Assembly (NCBI GenBank): GCA_029945375.1 | Contig: CM057061.1 | Location: 2,232,001-2,296,000, forward strand | Length of the DNA stretch: 64,000 bases | Direction of reading: 5' to 3' | Origin: Agaricus subrufescens | Taxonomy: Eukaryota; Basidiomycota; Agaricomycetes; Agaricales; Agaricaceae | Shown: in pieces, positions 48,593 through 59,933 of the stretch | Numbering within the stretch: position 1 is the first letter of the stretch | Layout of the letters: every line of letters begins with the position of its first letter | Position numbers and translations under genes: made by a program | Notes under the pieces: model-generated | Seen by the model: the letters and a program-made list of their open reading frames with translations, nothing else | Told to the model about the DNA's origin: nothing | Databases searched by the model: none

Positions 48593-49603
48593 TGAAATTG
48601 TGGTGGGACAGAAGAAAAGGTGGCTCTAGACGATGAGCGCAACCTTAAGAAGTACACCTGCCAGTGGCAGTGCCTGCATTGTATTCGAGGCTATACTTGG
48701 CACTTCCAGTGCCTGTCTGAAAACAAGTCGTCGCCAGATGTCAGAACTCTTCCAGTCTTTTTTCGGTAAAATCCGAATGACATACAAAAGGGATTGTTCC
48801 AGACTTCACCCAGCACGACTCAGCAAAAGAGGACCAAACGTCTTGTTGAAGGAGAAAAGCGGAGAACGGCTATAGTTGCGCCAATCGTTTTGAGAGCCCC
48901 CCTGGAGCCCCCGGAGTTCATGATGGTTGATTGTTTGGAATCTGGATCCAGCCGACACCGCTTTGGTATTCCCGGCCTCCGGACCTCCGAATCTCCTTGT
49001 GGTAAGTACAACAGCCGGCTGCTATTTTTGTCAGCGTATTATAAATTAATTCGCCGGGGAGGCGTTTTAAGCACGCTGATTGCATGGCTGAAGCGTTTTT
49101 GCTACTCGATTCTCAACCCAGGACCAAAAGAGAACCAGCCAACGACATGATACATGATCGAGGTCGATTCACTAACTCCTTTCTTTGTTTATTGGGAAAC
49201 AGTTGGGTTTATAATGTCATCCTATCTACCTGTGATGTTGTATATATTGCCAGTAGAATATGAATACGATACAGAAACTCCTGTCAGTCGCATTGCGATT
49301 CACCGCCTTGACGATGATAATTCAGGAAAGAGGTCCTACTTATTACTATATTGAAGAACCGTGCCCCTTTTTTGCACAAGGGAGAACGTTTATTATCCAC
49401 AAATGAAAGATTATAACAAGTCTCTAAGTGTTTTCGTTTAACAAAAATATATCCCTGCACGAGTTATTCAAGCAATAAACCCTGGCGTGTTTCCACCCAA
49501 AGCACAGCGCGGAACATCTTCTAACAGGAGATATTAAAACTATATCAGGCAAAACAGCGAGCAGACTTTAACCCTCATATCCAAGGAAGCCAATGTACAC
49601 ACG
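48593..49603. repeat. Upstream-flank block of NACHT copy E
   Basis: Parallel to the flank of copy B over at least 500 bp (promoter, gtcgtcgcc-agatgtca segment, ccggcctccggacctcc, agccggctgctatttttgtcag, ccaggaccaaaagagaacc). Non-coding as far as can be seen; the right third is AT-rich and leads to the 3' end of copy F. Confidence 0.75.
48659..48669. promoter_or_regulatory. Palindrome TGCCAgTGGCA in NACHT copy E promoter
   Basis: Identical to the copy B element, 67 bp before the ATG of copy E. Confidence 0.5.
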
Positions 49604-52265
49604 TTAGACAGTACTCCCATATGTTCTACGCACATCCTGCGGGATCTCACACCAAAACGAATACGTCCACTCTGCCCTACCATACTCTGGATCAACAAGT
49701 CGGACTTGTACACAACACGCGCCAGTTGAAGCAAACATAACTAGGGCGGTATCATCAGGAAAATTGGTTTTCCAAGTTTCCAATTGGTGTTTGAGCCGCT
49801 TGAAGCAAAATGCACAATCGAGTCCCGTGGGGATGCTTCGCAAACTTTTTGCCTGAAAGGTAGTATCCCAGCCGCCAGCCTGTTCTGCTTCCCACTCATG
49901 CTGCACAACATCAGTTCAATACGTGATTACAAACACGAGTATTTCACTCACCCAGCAAGATGAACTCCGCGGTATAGATAACTTTTCCATCGCCGTAGAA
50001 GGAGAACGGAGCTGTAAATTGATTTCGAGCTGCGGATCCAATCCAGAAACGGCGATGGCTTTGAGAGGTATTTGCTTGAGTAAACTGTGCATCATGAATT
50101 CAGGACGGCGGGCCTCATCCTTGGGTATACTTTCAGCGATACAAAGATGGAAGAATAGACAACAGAGTGACTCACAAACACCGCTTTCAGTACCTCATAG
50201 TGCGGGAAATTGTAGTTATAAGAACTCCACACCGTGGCCAAGAAGCGAATGTAAAATTCGCTTCGGAAGGTTGGTTTCCCAAGTGAGATCCCGCGCAGAA
50301 CATCATCAACCGCCAGTGCATATATGTCCAACCTTATTTTATCGCCACCCCTATCACCCAATTCCTCAACCGGCCAAGTAAGCGGAATCTTGTCGCAAGT
50401 GGCAAGACCAACTGCCAGGTTTCCACAAATGAATTTATAGTCAGAACAGTCTGACTGAATGCCATTCGGAACCCCCGTTAAGATCCTGGATGTACACTCA
50501 GTCTTGGAACGGCGGGCTTCTGCGAGAAAATCGGAGGAGAGCCCGGATCGGGTAAAGTCAAATATGTAGTCCATGAATGATTTATGGAAAGCCTTGAGCT
50601 TTTCTTTGTAGGCTTTGTCGCGTCGAGGGACATACAAAACAGAGCGGAGGTGGTGCACGGCGGCATATGCTTCATCGGCCGTCAAGCCTAACCAATTGCA
50701 CAATACAAGGAAGCTCATATCAATATCAAGGCAAAAGCCGGTGGAATCATTACTCAATGCCAATGCTAGTAAGAGCTTCCGGGTGTTGATCATGATCTTG
50801 CCGGGGACATTTGACAAAATCCGCTCGTACAATGCATCGAGTAGAGCCATTGGGTGCTCCTCTCGCGACAAACCAGTCATGCCATACTTATCAATGACGC
50901 GCAGAACATCAGACAGCTGCGAGGCTGGACTTCCTACCCGCGAGTCACCGATATAGTTGATAACTGTCTGCGCATACGCGAAAAGTCCACCAGCAGCATT
51001 GGTGACTTTCCAGAAATCCCGTTCTTCAGGCCACCGTGGGTCGAGTGAATCAGACCCATCTTTGATCTTCGTTAGCTCTTCACGAAGAAATCGTTCAACA
51101 TCCGCGCGGGCTTCGTTTGAGTTTATTGGAACTTCCTCCTTCTCATACGCTGCGATGATGTTGCGACGAGAAAAGAAGGAAGTGATATGTGGTTCAGGGC
51201 GGCTAGCTATGAGCCACACCAAGGGTGAGGAGGGATGCGTAAGACAGAGATCGGAGATAAGACGGAGGAGTTCTAGTTGCGTGCGGTGGTCCTTGCATTC
51301 GTCGAGGCCATCAATGATGATCAGTACTCGACCGGCAGAATTGAGTTCAGAGTTGTGGATGAAGGGTTCGACGATCAACTTGTTGAACTGTTTGGCCATA
51401 GACGATCGAAGGAGAGATGGATCACGGGTGATCTCGTGTTCGATGATTTGTCGATAGGAGTCGGATCTAGCTGCGAGCTGGTAGGAAAGAGTAGCTATGG
51501 CTTTGCTTCCATCATTGCGCCCGTTGACGGAAAAGAAAACCGAGACGGGAGGGCCTCCTGGCAGATCGGGGGACTCAGCAACGCTCTGCATGAGGGCCGA
51601 TTTTCCAACACCAGCTGCACCGACAACCCAACGCATCTTTTGCACGCCGTTGCAGTTGGAAATGAAATACAGGCATCGTTCGAGGATGGCCAAACGGGTT
51701 CCAGGTTGGCACCGCGGAGGTGGGTCACGATCAGATGAATCATGTTCCGCGCCAGGTATTGTTTCTCCCCAAAGTTCTTTCATGACTAGCAGGCGTAACG
51801 GTCAATAGAGGAGATGAAACATGAATTATACACACTCACAGTGATTGGATGCTGTATTATTATTATACGTAACTGGAATTAATCCTAGTCAGGATGAATA
51901 AAACAGTGTTGTTTGGAGGGCTCACCATTGCTGGCATCGACGAAGGTTCCTGTCACGGTACAATCGTGAGCGTTATAGAACATGCCTGTGTTGTCAGGTG
52001 GAGAGTCTGAGCGATTGAGAAGGGATGAGAGATGGGTAGAGCGTTTTGAGGGTGAATCAGTAGAGTTTTTACGACCGACATTCCGCCAAAGAGCGGAAAG
52101 TCGAGTAGCGCTCGCAATAATATTCATCAGCCGCTGCAGTACACCAAACCTGGAAGAGCGGGAATGCACATCCGGAGAAACGTCGGGGGGCGGTGGGGCT
52201 GCACAGTCACGACGACGTCGCCGAAATGGCCTTGGTGAACGGCGACGTCTCTGGCCCTCAGGCAT
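49604..52265 (-). CDS. NACHT STAND ATPase (NLR-like), copy F
   Basis: Five exons (51926-52265, a 33 nt exon 2, 50176-51785, 49952-50119, 49604-49900) give 815 residues. The N-terminal region is about 37 residues shorter than in B and E and very Arg-rich (RRRRSPRPFRRRRRD). Then NTGMFYNAHDCTVTGTFVDASN, GAAGVGKSALMQ, LIIIDGLDEC and WLIASRPEPHI. The C-terminal block has CAFC and WTYSFWCEIPQDVRRTY. The last intron contains a stop. No defect seen. Differences from the other copies concentrate between the helical region and the C-terminal block. Confidence 0.9.
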
Positions 52266-53986
52266 TGAGATTATTGGGAGATAGAAGACAAGATGGCGTT
52301 AAATGAAGAGCACAACCATAAGGAATGCACATGCCAAAGGCAGTGTACGCATCATATTTACTATGCTCGGTGTAATCCAGTGTCCGTCAGACATTAGCGA
52401 ACCCGTATGGAAATGGCAGAGGCAGTGTCTGCGGTGTCTGATGGCAGTTTTGAACAAGCTTTGATGACACCTATAGCGTCCTGCGCTTCGAATTGTCATA
52501 TCGAAACCTACTACTTCAAGTGAGTGCTTCTATGTCAATACGTCATGCTTTCTCTCGTACCATGCATGCCCTTTGTCATTATCTCTTCTACTGAAATGTT
52601 GAGGTTCCCTCGATCACGCTGGCGTGGGGGCGGCTGCGGTGACGGACTTGAGTTTAGAGGTGCCAGTCGTGGCTATGGTGGTAGTTATGGTAGTATTGCG
52701 GGATAAATGCTCCCTAACGATGGTTGTGGTGGGCGGAGGTCAACCAGGTTCGGGTGGCAAGAGATGGTAGTGAATGATACCTCTTATGTCATGGTATCGG
52801 GCCGGCCCCCAGTCATCAGTAAATGTGTTACTGCCAGAGCGCGTCATAGTCCCATTTTTCAAGCGCACATATATTCCACCTGTGGAAGACATCTGTTAGT
52901 GATTTTTCTCTGGATCTTTCCAATGAGCGACGCTCATTACATCTGAAGGTCTCCTAGGTGGTAAATGCAACCCTGAATATAGTTATGTTATGTTTAAAAA
53001 CGTGTCAACTACTATAATTAATTGGCAGTGAGGCCCTTGTACACGCTTCATCACAGCGCGGCCTTCACTGCACGGTTCCAGCAAGGTTCCAGAGTTATTC
53101 AAGCTCCCAGGATAAAAAGAGAACAAGTCGACGATGATACATCGAGGAGGTTTGTTTTCGATATATCAATGTTTTTTTCCTTCCTTAAATATGACAAAAC
53201 TGGGTGTATACTGCCTCCTTATTCGCTATATATCCATGGAGCTGCTTGACAAGGCACAATTCCATAGTGAGTGGCCAAACCAAATCAAAACAAGTGACAT
53301 TAAGGACCGAGACAAAAACAAAGATTTGTGGGCTCGTTTAGAAGGAAGATAATAAACCTATCCACGATATATGACAGCCCGTAAGCTGTCAGTGACTTAA
53401 GTAGCCTGACCACTAAGGCGAACATGTATTCCAGAGAGAGGAACACAAGGGAGTACGTCTACGTCGACGCTCCTAGTATATCATATCACTCGTCCCTACT
53501 TCTCTTAATCCATCAAGATTCAGGAGACGCATACTCTTCTACAGTGATTGCTTAGAATGTCCGCCTATCAGAATGGTATTTGACTTCGTGCAAATGCTAC
53601 GAGTTGATCGATCTATAAGCAATTGTTTGAGCCTCTCCCACAAGAGACCTAAGGATACAAGCCACTCACAGTACTTTAGATAAACGGAATAGGAACACAC
53701 ACGTTAGCGTCCGGTCGCGCTTCATAGTCAGTACTTACGGAAATGTATCAATATGCATATGCCGACGCCTCTCTTCATTCCCTAAGTCAAAATGAATTCT
53801 AGTTGTCTCGCCATGGCATCGGGCAATAATGTCGGGAACACTTTGGGCAAGGACATTGACTTGGGTGATATTAATTTTATCACAATCGACGTAGGTATCC
53901 AGAGAATTTATCAGCTTCGGAGTCGGAGAATTTATATCCTGGCATTAAATAAGTCATGGGCGATGAACAACGGTATACTTTCAATT
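52266..53986. other. Upstream flank of copy F and spacer to copy G
   Basis: Holds the copy F promoter (variant palindrome at 52332-52342), a flank block with gataaaaagagaacaagtcg and gatgatacat (about 53100-53140), and a segment (about 53390-53530) homologous to one right of copy C. A glycine-rich ORF at 52524-52706 is unsupported. The 3' exon of copy G may extend into the right end. Confidence 0.55.
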
Positions 53987-55881
53987 TTATGCACTCACCT
54001 GTTGGCTCAGCCAGTTCAGAAATTCACCAAATCTAGAAGAAGACAGGATAATTCTGCCTAGAGAACTGAAATCGAAGTTCAGCAGTTCTTGGTACATGCT
54101 GATGGCGCTCCCTCCTTCAACACGAGAGCACGCGGTCCAGAAGACATTCAGAGATTTGGATTTGATACTTTTTAAACGTGCTTGTGCATTTTCTAAAGGT
54201 GGGATCCAGATATCATCTATTAAATAGGGTAAATGTGACCAATCACTCATGTCATACGATGACGAAAGCATACCTTCTCGTATTCCATGATCAAAACCTG
54301 TATGCCACTGAAGCGCCGTACGGGCAACGTCGTAGTGCACCACAGTCTCGTCAAGGTAGAATTCACCTGAACGAGCGGGGTCCCTGAGGAATTCAGCAAA
54401 GGAGGCGTGATAAAAGTCGAAAACCTCCGTAGATGCTTGAGATGAGGAGTGGACACGGACTACCGAATGTAGCGGCTTCAATGCACGGTAGAAACCGGCC
54501 TTTCTGATATGTAGAAAATTCGCTAGTACCTGGGTAGATCTGAAATTATATGAGTATAGAATACGCGCTCCCAAGATTCGCAGTGTGGTTGGCCGTATCG
54601 CGGTATGGATAGAGGTAAGTATATGTTGGTGGAGATGGTCAAGGGTTATATACGGATTTCGGCCGGCTAATGTACGAGATCCCACAAGTGCCTCCATGCA
54701 GATTCGTAGTTGGCTTGATGGATCGTCCGTGTCGGCATCACCTACAAAACGAACAACAGTGGAAGCAAAGGCAAAACGCCCAGAAGCGGCAGCAGCAATG
54801 CGTAGAAGGTGAGATTCTGGTGGCCAATCATAGTCGAGAGAATCATGGTATCTTGACAGAATGTCCCGAAATTCGCCCCGGAGATATAGCAAGACATCTT
54901 GGCGGCCCTCCTTGTCGTCGACCAACATCTCTTCCCTCCTACAAGTCACCTGGAAATCTGCTTGTGACAAGGTGGATTTGATGTGTGATTCCGGCCGACT
55001 GCAGATCAACCATAACAAGGGGAACTCGGGAGAGGAACGAACGTGATCACCAATGAGTTCAATGAACTCACATTGCGCTCTCTCATCCCTGCACTCATCT
55101 AGTCCGTCGACGATGATCAATAGCGGGTTTTGGACAGTCGAGGTGTCCTGGGTCATGATAGTGCGGAAGGGGTCAATGAGGAGTTCCTTGAACTGGATCC
55201 TTCTGGTCTTTCTCAAAATAGCGGGGTCATGCGCAATCTTGCGGAAATAATCTCTTTGTAGGCAGCGTTTCTGACAGCGAGTTGATATGCGAGAGTGGGA
55301 ATAACGCGATCGGGATCATTTCGTCCATTTGGTTTAGATATAAAGCACGATGCGCCAAGACAGTCGACTTCGTCTGCAACAGTTTGTGCAATAGCGGATT
55401 TCCCGACTCCAACGGTGCCCAAAACGTAGAACATTCTCCAGCTTCGCAAAGGATCGGCAACCTAATGCAAGATCTCGCCTCTCAGGGTTTTACGGGTCCC
55501 CGGATGACACCTCGACGGAGGATACCTCGCAGATGAGTCATGTTCGGCACCATGAATTGTGTGATCGTCCAGCAGGCGCATAACTGCTGAGCAGTTAGAC
55601 AAGAAACATCAGTAACAAGTTTTGTCCGCATACTTGCTCCTCCTCAGGACTTGAAGATTTTCGGCGAGATTGAGACCATCGTTGGATTATTGATGACATT
55701 ATAGTTCGAGTTTGTAAAAAGCCCCGAAGTCGAAGTATGTTCAGATGCTGTTTCACGGTTACCAGCTGCTCTGACTTGCTACAGTCGCGCATATAGACTG
55801 ACCTGCGAGTGGTGAATTTGGAGTCAAGTCATTGCTTGAGTTCGGATGTGGGTGTGAAGTCTGGTGCTGGGCTATGTCCAT
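53987..55881 (-). pseudogene. Diverged, broken NACHT STAND gene, copy G
   Basis: A different subfamily from A-F, sharing only the core layout: an N-terminal exon from about 55881 (MDIAQHQTSHPHPNSS), a NYNVINNPTM segment, GAEHDSSARYPPSRCHPGTR, GTVGVGKSAIAQ (Walker A), LLIIVDGLDEC (Walker B) and WLICSRPESHI. It has an in-frame TAG at 55462-55464 just before the NACHT core (a Trp codon would fit) and a one-base frameshift near 55230 between YKEII and RKIAHDPAILRK. The rest is open to 53987, where a GTGAGT donor suggests a further 3' exon not identified. Both defects lie in conserved sequence, so it is probably dead. Confidence 0.8.
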
Positions 55882-56362
55882 CGGCTGAAAAACGATCTGG
55901 TGAAGAGGGTTGGGTCATCTTTGCTGTGGAAGGGATTGAGTTGATCGATCGCGCACACCGCCCCTCGATCACATGTGCCTTAAAGCCTGTTGTCACCACC
56001 GTGACCTGTTACGTTAGCCCGGGACGTGTTCCTGGTTCCATCAAGAAAACTCAAAATTCCGGAGACTCTTCAAGATCTTTTGGTACATCTATAGTTATCA
56101 TAGTGTTGCTTCTTAAAATACACTTTCTTATTCTTAAAGCACTCAACCAAAGCTGTTTTGCGTCATCAACAATACGGCCCTGAGTAATAAACCCCTCGAT
56201 GATGTAATTACAATATCTATCTTTGGATCGAAGCACTTACCTCGAATTGGAATGGCGAGCCCTTCTCCGCCAACATGCCGTTCTTTCTCTCAGACCACAT
56301 CCTTCCCCATTCCCCAGCCCCATAAAGCGTTGAGCGCCATACAAATTAAAGAAAACCGTACA
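55882..56362. other. Intergenic at the right border of the NACHT array
   Basis: Divergent spacer between copy G and the next gene. No gene or array-flank block recognised. Confidence 0.5.
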
Positions 56363-57478
56363 ATGCCCGAATCAGTGTGCGTGTCATCCGCCTTTTGTCC
56401 ATTATAGGCTTCTAATTAATTACATCTCAAAAGTCATTCGGCGTCTGCATCGCAGATCCCTAGTATACCAGAACCAGTAGTTCTCACATGGACACCAAGC
56501 TTCAATGAAGGAGACGAAGTCGCTTATATCGCTGGTGCGCCTCCCCTAGTCGCTCCGCCTCCATCCTTTGCGAGCGCATCTACAAGCACTTTATCTACAA
56601 TAAGGGAGCACCCACTACCACCTCCCCCATCTTTCGCCAGCGATAGTTCTGCACCCTCGACTATCTCTTTGGCGCATGCCACAATTGGCGATCATGACTC
56701 GAATTCGAGAAGGGTTTCGATGTTGACCCAACCTTCGATGATGTTGGGCACAGTAACGGCTGTGGAAGAACCTCTACATACGTATGTATCCTCTATTCTA
56801 TCTTCCTGTTTTTCTTGGTCTTCATCTTCAGTGATGTCACGAAACTTGACAGCTCCCATGTCGAAGATCAAGTCCCTACTTATCCCATGACTTATGCCTT
56901 CACACCTGTAGAAGAAGACAGCGAAGCCATGATTCTAGTTCCATCTGCAGACACTTCAAACTCACATGCGGTGTATCACATCAAAGTAACTCACGATCTA
57001 TTCGACCCCAGTTTCTTTATCACAACCATAAAAAAAGGCGGAACTTCCACCGGTCGTCTCATCGGCGATTTCACGTAAGTTCCCCTACCTCCTCCCTCGA
57101 AAAGAACTGCGGTATTCACTCAAAAAATAATGAAAACAAACAAAAGGACGAAACAAGATTGTTCCGCATTCGAAGAAACAGTCTTTTTCAAAAACATTGA
57201 AAACCGTATATTTACAAAATTGGTAGCTGTGAAGAAAGACGAGGTTCGTCATCCACATCGTTAACCACGATCGCCAGCTAAAAGCCAATGGAATACAGTA
57301 TCACTGGAAAATGCGTGGTGGGGCAGAGCTTTTAGTATGGAAATGGGATAAAAGTTGGATCGTACGCAACTACCTTGATATATTTCCCTCCTTTAACAAC
57401 GTTCTAAAAACCTCTCAATCCAGTGCCACCATGTCCCTGCGCAATCACCGAGCAAGAACAAGCGGTACCCCGTCATAG
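56363..57478 (+). CDS. Hypothetical protein, possibly DUF6593-like
   Basis: Exons 56363-56374, 56456-56781 and from 56832 to 57074 join in frame (introns 81 and 50 bp). The first half is Pro/Ser-rich. The second shows HAVYHIKVTHDLFDPSFFITTIKK and GTSTGRLIGDF, resembling the beta-rich start of the basidiomycete DUF6593 domain. Downstream, about 57236-57380 encodes QYHWKMRGGAELLVWKWD, which fits the end of that domain, but I could not find a splice path that joins it cleanly. The end at 57478 is therefore provisional. Function unknown. Confidence 0.5.
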
Positions 57479-57762
57479 CTCAATTCTTCCCATACGTCCT
57501 ACGATCACCATCCAACCCACATAAAATAGCTCAAATGACTGTCCAACCTTCCGGTCAACCGTTGTTCGACGACATAATCCTCTCGCTACTGATCGTGGAA
57601 CGAAAGCGGAAGAAGCTCACGCGGCGATAAAAGAAAAAAAAGCTACGGAGAGAACGAAGAACTATATGTAAATCTTATTACATCTATATTTTCTTTTTGT
57701 ATGCGTATATACAATTCATGAAATTACCTGTCCTCGTAGTACTTTAAACGCAACGAGGCTAC

Positions 57763-59879
57763 TCAGCCTGTATTTGACGGTGAACCCCTGCTCATCCCAG
57801 CTGAAATCAGATCCTGAGTAGGAGGAGTGTGATGATACCAAGGCTGCTTCGAATACGGTTCCAAGATCTGCCCCAACTTTCTCGCAACATGTGAAACTAA
57901 TCCTTCAAACAAGTTTCGATCGTCCCCATACACCCATTGAGATTCGAGAGCCACAGTGGTGGGTGAAGAACCAAAGTCGAATGACCATTGCATACTACAA
58001 ATGAGCTCTTCTGGTGGTGGTTGCTGCTGCTGTATGGTTTGAGGTGTCGTTGAACCATCCCGGTGTCGTTCATCTGCGGTTTGCTGCTGCTGCTGCTGCT
58101 GTTTCCGTCGCTCTTTACGAGACCAGGTATTTGTCTTTGCTTGAACGAGGACAGGATTTAGACGAAAAACCGATAAATGCGGTACATCTGGGTCTATTTG
58201 CAATGACAGAGGTAGTTCTTCTTCTTCAAGGATAAAAGGACGTTCATTAGCGGAGATATCCGAGGAGTCACAAACAGCCAAAAGAAATGTTTGCAGTTGA
58301 TCGACTTCCATGCCGCCGAGGAAGATTCGAAATTGATTAATCAAGGTGTTGCGGGGAGGTTGAAGGGGATGGAGAGTATGGTTGGAGCTGATATTCAGGC
58401 GAGCTATTGACTGTTATCCCAGATGGTTGGTTTGGATTGATTTATATTTGAGAGGGACGTACGTCAGGAAGGTGTTCGCATGTGAATGACCACGCTACTC
58501 CCCAGCGACGGGTTTGACCCTGGACAAACTCTGTCAATGCATATGTACGAACCTGAGGGTTATGTCAAACAGACTTTCGATAAATGAGTCGGTACAACAT
58601 GCTTACAGTACGTTTTCGTAACATGACAATGATTTCAGAGATCGTTGTCAATTTACCAATCATCGAAGTATACCACCTTCATAGGACATGTCAATGGGCG
58701 AAGGGCAGGGTCGTTCAGGGACGCACCTGCACTTGTCCCCGTGACGCTCGCTCTCCTCGACCATTTGACCAATGAACGCAGCTTCTCCACCCGGGGCATA
58801 GATCATTTCTGTGTCTGCGCCTGTACAAACCTGATGGATATATACATAAACCGAGGATCGATGAGTGGAGAGGATGGCTCACACTGTTGGGAGGTAACTC
58901 TTTCATGTCCGCCAGTCGAGAGATTTCCTCCCTACTGCTGTAGAAGGGTGGGTTGCACATGATGAAATCGTATCTGAAATGACGTATCAACTGATCTTGA
59001 GTTATCGAGAGTTGCGAAGCACGGATAATTACGGTGGTCCTATGTAATTTTCGAGAGGAAAAAGGATAGGTCCATTGGTCGAGGCGCGCAACACGCTGAC
59101 TTGGTTCTCCATTTGGTTAAGTTGGACGTTGCGTTCTGCAAATGTAAAAGACGCGCTATCGACCTCTGAACGGCGAGTTTGGTGCATGATCTGAGTTGGA
59201 ACAAGAATGACACCCTCACCTGTCCCAACCATGCGCCACCTCTTTTCCATTTTACAGGCCAGCAAAGGATAAATCGCCGAGGCACCAGTTCCTCTTGATG
59301 CCCGGATGTGAATTTTCGTTCAAGGAGTGGCCGGCGTACGCACATGTCAATTCCGCGGATCGGGGGTGTGCCTTCTTGGAACAAATACTGATGCGCTCGG
59401 ACGATGTCCTGTATCCAGAGGACATAGTTCAGCCTGAGAGAAATCGATAAGGATCGCAGAGTAGGCCGAGAGAAAACCACCAACCTGTTGGGCACCTAGG
59501 ATCGTCAGCGGTTGGAGAGCAACAAGGCAGACTGTATGGCATTACGTACCGGAGGGCAGAGCCGATCTGGGGGCAGGGACAGCTGCAGATGAAAGTCGCG
59601 GAAGAGCAGTGCCTGGGTCAGACATCTGCACTGATCCAAGGAGGATAATCAAACGTGTGATAGCGGGCAGACGGAGCACACACCTCTGCGCCTGCTCGTT
59701 CTGAAAGTTTATCGTCTTCGAACCCCGCGAAGACGACACGAGGCTGATGGGACAACAGAGTGAATCCGGCGGGCGATGGCGGGGGCGCGACGGGGGACGT
59801 ACAACGGGGCCAGCGGCGGGTAGATGTCGGCGAGCTGCTCAAAGTGGATGGGCTGCGAATAGATGTTCCTCTTGTGCAT
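57763..59879 (-). CDS. METTL16: METTL16-type U6 snRNA m6A methyltransferase
   Basis: Multi-exon gene whose start was set by MHKRNIYSQPIHFEQLADIYPPLAP, the standard N-terminus of the family. After splicing it reads [58 protein letters not shown] (SAM-binding loop), RASTNGPILFPLE and the catalytic DFIMCNPPFYSS. It continues with EMIYAPGGEAAFIGQMVEES, IGKLTTISEII and TEFVQGQTRRWGVAWSF. The final exon (to 57763) is a C-terminal extension with a seven-Gln run and further Gln/Pro, unlike the human vertebrate-specific regions. The enzyme methylates the adenosine in the U6 snRNA ACAGA box and acts in the nucleus in splicing. Exon borders were read from GT/AG joins; about ten introns. Confidence 0.9.
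58082..58101 (-). repeat. CTG/CAG microsatellite encoding polyglutamine
   Basis: Six uninterrupted tgc/ctg-type triplets within the last METTL16 exon, part of a seven-Gln run. A second, shorter Gln-coding run lies around 58018-58036. Length polymorphism between strains is likely. Confidence 0.8.
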
Positions 59880-59933
59880 GGCGGAGGAGAGCCTGGCGGG
59901 TACCCGGACTCGAGTCAACAGACACAAATTCCC
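59880..59933. promoter_or_regulatory. 54 bp divergent spacer (METTL16 / F-box gene)
   Basis: The start codons of two divergent genes are only 54 bp apart, so promoters and possibly 5' UTRs must overlap each other or the opposite coding sequence. No TATA element seen. Confidence 0.6.

Noticed and set aside
52524..52706. Glycine-rich RGG-like ORF
   Set aside because: Short, no splice partners, low complexity, and it lies in a flank region; resemblance to the DED1 tail is only compositional.
30463..56362. Transposon-driven origin of the NACHT array
   Set aside because: No transposase, reverse transcriptase, LTR or terminal inverted repeat was seen around the copies; unequal exchange explains the layout without one.
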